Shown here piece after piece: positions 59,473-64,000 of a DNA stretch of 64,000 nt (within the stretch, counting starts at the first letter, position 1; each line of letters begins with the position of its first letter). The translations under genes were made by a program, and so were the position numbers. The notes under the pieces are model-generated. The model made no database searches, was not told where the DNA came from, and was given only the letters and a program-made list of their open reading frames with translations. Source of the stretch: Tubulanus polymorphus (taxonomy: Eukaryota > Nemertea > Palaeonemertea > Tubulaniformes > Tubulanidae); NCBI RefSeq assembly GCF_964204645.1, contig NC_134026.1, positions 20,354,650-20,418,649 on the forward strand, in the 5' to 3' direction.

Positions 59473-62400
59473 AAAGTACATGTCTTTCAGTCGTTTCGAA
59501 AGAAATTACATTAACGTAGATTGCGCGAATAGCTCGACACCGCGCCTATCGTCTCACACATCGTACGCTTACTTAACCATGGCCCGGGGTAAATAATTTT
59601 TGTGACAGTCTCAGACGAAAAATGCTTTTTAGTGATACGACTCAAATGACATACTTATCCATACAAAATCGGTTGGCATAAAAAGTGGGTATAACCATAC
59701 CACATTAACCTAAAACCACGGAATCAAATTGTATAGACTTCGGACACCTCAACCCGATAAGCAAGCATCGACAATCGTTGAAAATCGCGACAGTGGTGCT
59801 GTACATGTCAGGTTGCAAACGTCTTTGTCGAGTTAATCACAAAATCATCGCTTTCAGCGTTTCATATATTCGCTTCATGTCAGTAGTCGACATTAAACGG
59901 TTTATTTGCGCCGTCGAAAAAATTTGCATATTCAACAGACGTCGAATGCTATGACGTCAAACATCGAAGACCTACCTACGTAGATTTCGTTATTCTAATC
60001 GAAACACGCTACGTCATTTGCATTCTTCAATGGAAATTATAAAAACGCGTCGCCGAAGAGGCATGTTGAACGCTCGCTCGAGAGATGACAGGCATTCCTC
60101 GTTTTTACATCATCGTCGAGATAAACTTTCTCTGCGGTCTGGCGTATGATTAATCTCCGTGTACTGCCGGAGCGGACAAGCCGGCAGGCGTTTGGTTAAT
60201 GACGCTTAGGGAACAACATATATTGCCCAATACGGCCCATGTCGACGGAGATGTTCTCGACAACGATATTCGTTATAATATATTTATGTACATATGCAAT
60301 ATATCACTCGTGCGTCTTGTCGTAGCGATTAGGGACTCAATATTTGCCACCACGCCATCGTTACATTATTACCCTTTGTCGATAAAATGGACATAATTTC
60401 GAATCATGGTCTCCGACCAGGAATAATGACATCTACGGGCAAATGACGTTAACGAGTTCGACAATCCAATCAACAGGGTCTGACGTGTCGGAGCATCTCG
60501 AGCCGGTCGCCGACGATGATGAATTCCCCTCGACGAAATAATCACCCGCAACGCACGTGAATTGTGTCTAGAATTGCTTCGTTCGCATTGGAGACCTAAT
60601 CGACTGAATTACGAACGCGAATGGAAAAGCCGTTTAATTCCTCGGTAAGAGGAATAAAACAACTTATTGACGGTGATTCAAATAATGCGTGGCGCGGTCA
60701 GGTGAAACGATAGTTCGCGTTTCTCACGCTAGTGGCGCCGTACGTAAATCGTTTACTGCATCAGGTGACGCGAAGGACAAGCGACATTCAGTATGATTCA
60801 ATAGATAAAATTGAATTATGCGCCCACGAAATGTTCATTAGTCGAGGTCGTAATTCCGATTCCGAACTTGGTCGAGGGTAGCGCAGGCGTAAAGATCTAA
60901 ATATGAAAAAGATAGAACTCGGAACGCGTATGGATACGCGTACGATGATGAAACTGACAAACTGACAGCAAACGACGATAGGAACCTCATGAATAAACAA
61001 CAATGCACCGAAGCACTGGAATTCCGTGCAGAATTTTTGAAATATTACGAAACGTTTCAAGCGTTATAATCTCTTGTCAGGATTCCATACGACTTAAAAG
61101 AAAGGCATTTCTGTTCGCTATACATCCCGTAATACGAAAAGATCTTTTTTCTGCTCGGTACGACGAGCACGACTGTTGACTCGTTTATGAAGGTATCGAT
61201 GCTGCCGTTTGAGTTTCAGAAACGTGTTTTTCTTTTCGGGAAAGATAACAACAACTCGTGGATAAGAACAAGAATACTCAAAGAAATTAAAGAAAAAAAC
61301 ATTATGTTTCAAACAAAATCGATGCACAGAGAAATAAACATTGATTCAATGCTGTAACATTGGGTTTTTCATAATTATTTGAACATACATAATCCAAAAT
61401 TGTCAATAATATTCCATAAGGGATTTCGTTTAATCAAAAAGCTTAATCAAAATAAATAGCATTTCTGTTTTAAAATATCATTGAAGATGGCAAATAAAGG
61501 CATAGTGCATCCTTTTTCACCAAAACTTTGTCAATTCGCACATGTAAACATGGGAGTCACCAGCGGGGGGTCGAGGGTACGGACGACCCCCTTTTTACAC
61601 CCGATCCAAGTTCCGCATTTTGTTCTTTCACATTTCGGAGATTATATAAATAGTTTGCCTGAAATGTAAAAAAAAACAAGGCATATAGTTCAGCACTTTA
61701 TTTATTCTGACCCCCTTAAAGAAATCCCAGTGACGCCCCTGATGAATATACACGTTTTCATCTAATGTGCACAAACTGTAATGTATAAACGAAATAAGAC
61801 TGTGGAGCGTGCGATCAAAATGATGATATGGCCGCTTAATTGTAATTCACAACGCGTTACGGTAGGACTGGCCATACCAGTCAGATAAGAAAATTTGTCT
61901 CCATCTTGCGGATGTCAGTGAGTTGCTTAACTTTGAGGTTGCTATCTCGTGTAGCGGAGTCGCTCATCAATCTTTGTACGACGCAGAGGCAGGCAAGCCA
62001 TCTATGTTTACCGAGGGACACTGCGCCTGAAAGTAAACTAATGAATTTTCAGAGAATTTCATTAATCAGACTTTTAACAGAAGATCTGTCAGCATATTTG
62101 AGACTAACCAAACACAAATTAATGTCGACGTCGTACTGACGGCTTTGCGTGTCGCGCGCGGGGAATCGGGTTATGCATTATGAAATGAAATCTTCGAAAA
62201 GGATTGAACAGTAATCCCTTAAAGCCGGGCAGGCGAGTCATTCAAAAACACAAAATCGTATAGCTGATTTAGTTCGATCATTGTTTGCACGATGCGTTAA
62301 AAATAGATGAATTTTTCTCGAGACTGGTAGAGAATTCTGCTTAAGTAAGACGTTTGTGACAGGCGTACCAAGCGATACATACTCGTGATTCTGTTCGAGC

Positions 62401-63053
62401 ATCTATCTCAAAATCCCAATTTCAACAAAATCAAAAATCAAAGATAAAACAAATTTCAATAAAGATATAAGAAGTTTTAGGTTTCTAGGTTGCGGTAATT
62501 CTCACTCTTTTTAGAAACATAACTTTAGATTGAAAGTTGATTAGTCCCTTGCTAGATAGATTAACTTAATATAAAGGGAATGAAATGCTGATATTTGCCG
62601 GTGATTCTTGGGTTTTGCGAACTGAACAATTGCGAGCGGTGACGTTGCGAAACCTAGGACCGCATATTTCAACCGTGCGTAAAAGACTGCGATGATTCAT
62701 TTCGAAATATCTTTATATTTAGCTGTATTTCCCATTTTTCAGAGGTTAAAGACAACTGTTATTCGTTATTCTGGCCTTCACTTTCCTGACGTCTTTGCTG
62801 TAACTGCTTGAGTTTGGGATTACGCACCAGAGGGGTCACTCTGTGCACCGCCATTTCACTGAACATTGTGATTTTCCAGAAGAAATCTTAAATATGCCAT
62901 CCAATTTCTTCAAATTTTCCATGGGGAGATTTTGAGATTATAATCACAATCTGGCTTGTACGGTATTTGGCGGGAGCATTCGTTTAGCTTGGTTTCGGGA
63001 TCCGGTCTGGCCCGCTATTGAAGTTTGAACGGCGGCTGTGTTTAGAATAATAA
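59473..63053. other. intergenic, no supportable gene
   Basis: I see a probable MITE at 61551-61743 and nothing else classifiable. The region at 60000-60900 is GC-richer and CpG-rich but holds no exon I can support; it could be regulatory. Confidence 0.5.
61551..61743. mobile_element. probable MITE with GGGNGTCAC ends
   Basis: Left GGGAGTCACCAGCGGGGGGT and, reversed, right GGGGCGTCACTGGGATTTCT followed by AAGGGGGTCAG. The ends are only partly complementary and no clear target duplication is visible. Confidence 0.4.
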
Positions 63054-63989
63054 CAAAATAATAACAAATGTCAATACTTTGATGTAAACTCTACTGTAGA
63101 GTTTGAAAAGCAACATTTTTCAATCTGTGCTTTAAACATTCGTAGTTGTAACAGAAATTTTGATACATTTTCATATTTTTTGAGCAATTTAAAAACTGAC
63201 TTTTCTATTTTCGGGTTAACCGAAACCTGGACTTGCGAACTTCATGATAATGGCAGGCTGTATAATCTCCCAGGTATGAAAAGTGTTTTTAAGTGTAGAA
63301 AAAATTGTCAGGGAGGAGGTTTGGCCCTATTTTTCAAAAAAAGTTTTAATGTGAAACTTAGACCAGATCTATCCGAGGATAGAAATACTTTTGAATGTCT
63401 ATTTATTGAATTGATTCTTGAAAAAGAAAAAAATAAATTAATTGGTCTGATCTATCGACCACCAGGACAAAGCATAAATGGCTTTAATAATGAATTAATT
63501 CCACTTTTAGTGAAACTTAATAGAGAAGACAAAGTATGCTATCTTATGGGCGATTTCAATATCGATTTACTACAAGTTAACGCCCACAGACCAACTGATA
63601 ACTATTTAGAAAATATGACTTCATTTGGGTTCATTCCATTAGTTGATAAACCCACAAGAATCACTCCCACATCCTCGACGCTTATAGATAATAATTTTTG
63701 TAACGATATTCGCCATGTGTTTAGTACGGGTATTATTTGTACCGATATTTCGGATCATTTTCCTATTTTTACTGTCTGTAATCACGTTGAGCCCAAAATT
63801 GACCAAGAGGTGACTTCGAACAGAAACTATTGTGAACGTAACATTTCAAAATTCAATAGAGCTCTTCTGGCCACTGATTGGTCGGATATCTATAGTAATG
63901 CAGACCCGCAACTCTCATACAGCGCATTTAACACTAAATTCATGGAATTATATAATGAATGTTTTCCTTTTCAACTCCCCGTAAAATAA
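63054..63989 (+). mobile_element. non-LTR retrotransposon, endonuclease domain (ORF2 start)
   Basis: Open from 63054 with no ATG at its start. Encodes an apurinic-type endonuclease with all key residues: LNIRS (Asn), FGLTETW (Glu), IYRPPG, MGDFNIDLL (Asp, Asn) and DISDHFPIF (Asp, His). The lead-in CQYFDVN resembles that of CR1/L2/Jockey-group ORF2 proteins. The frame stops at 63987-63989 just after the endonuclease, before any reverse transcriptase, so the copy is either frameshifted here or continues in another frame beyond the window. Confidence 0.9.
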
Positions 63990-64000
63990 ACGAAAATAAA

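Overview
The window is genomic DNA from a bilaterian invertebrate. Genes have spliced introns bounded by GT and AG, intergenic space is AT-rich, and there are many small transposon relics. The gene families present (IGFBP7-like, CYP26, PAN plus ApeC proteins, a tandem array of UDP-glycosyltransferases) fit a spiralian such as a mollusc, annelid or brachiopod, or a non-vertebrate deuterostome. The sequence alone does not decide between these. Long open frames in (AT)n tracts and in the 25.4-27.5 kb foldback array are not genes.

Layout. 1-11.5 kb: no supportable gene; two (AT)n tracts and tRNA-like repeats. 11.6-14.5 kb (+): secreted IGFBP-Kazal-Ig protein. 16.4-16.7 kb: dense cluster of nuclear-receptor half-sites between two convergent genes. 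17.2-21.7 kb (-): complete five-exon CYP26-type cytochrome P450, 504 residues. 24.4-29.4 kb (-): five-exon gene for a secreted, probably four-helix, cytokine-like protein of 313 residues. Its intron phases copy the IL-6/G-CSF pattern and a kappaB-CRE-kappaB cluster lies just upstream. Two of its introns carry sense-strand hammerhead-ribozyme-like cores, and one also holds a 2.1 kb foldback element. 33.7-39.5 kb (+): seven-exon gene for a basic, charged coiled-coil protein I do not recognise; its first exon end and splice donor are amplified in a 79-bp tandem repeat. 42.2-52.3 kb (+): three intact UDP-glycosyltransferase genes, each with its coding sequence in one exon, plus one relic. 52.7-59.5 kb: two head-to-head apextrin-C (ApeC) genes with N-terminal PAN-like domains. 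63.05 kb to the end: endonuclease domain of a non-LTR retrotransposon.

How the genes relate. CYP26 clears retinoic acid, and vertebrate IGFBP7 is reported to be retinoid-inducible, so the half-site cluster between these two genes is a candidate shared element. The cytokine-like gene and the ApeC pair suggest immune functions; the UGT array suggests detoxification or small-molecule conjugation. No operon-like co-transcription is implied. All exon coordinates come from reading splice sites, phase and homology by eye; no transcript was available.
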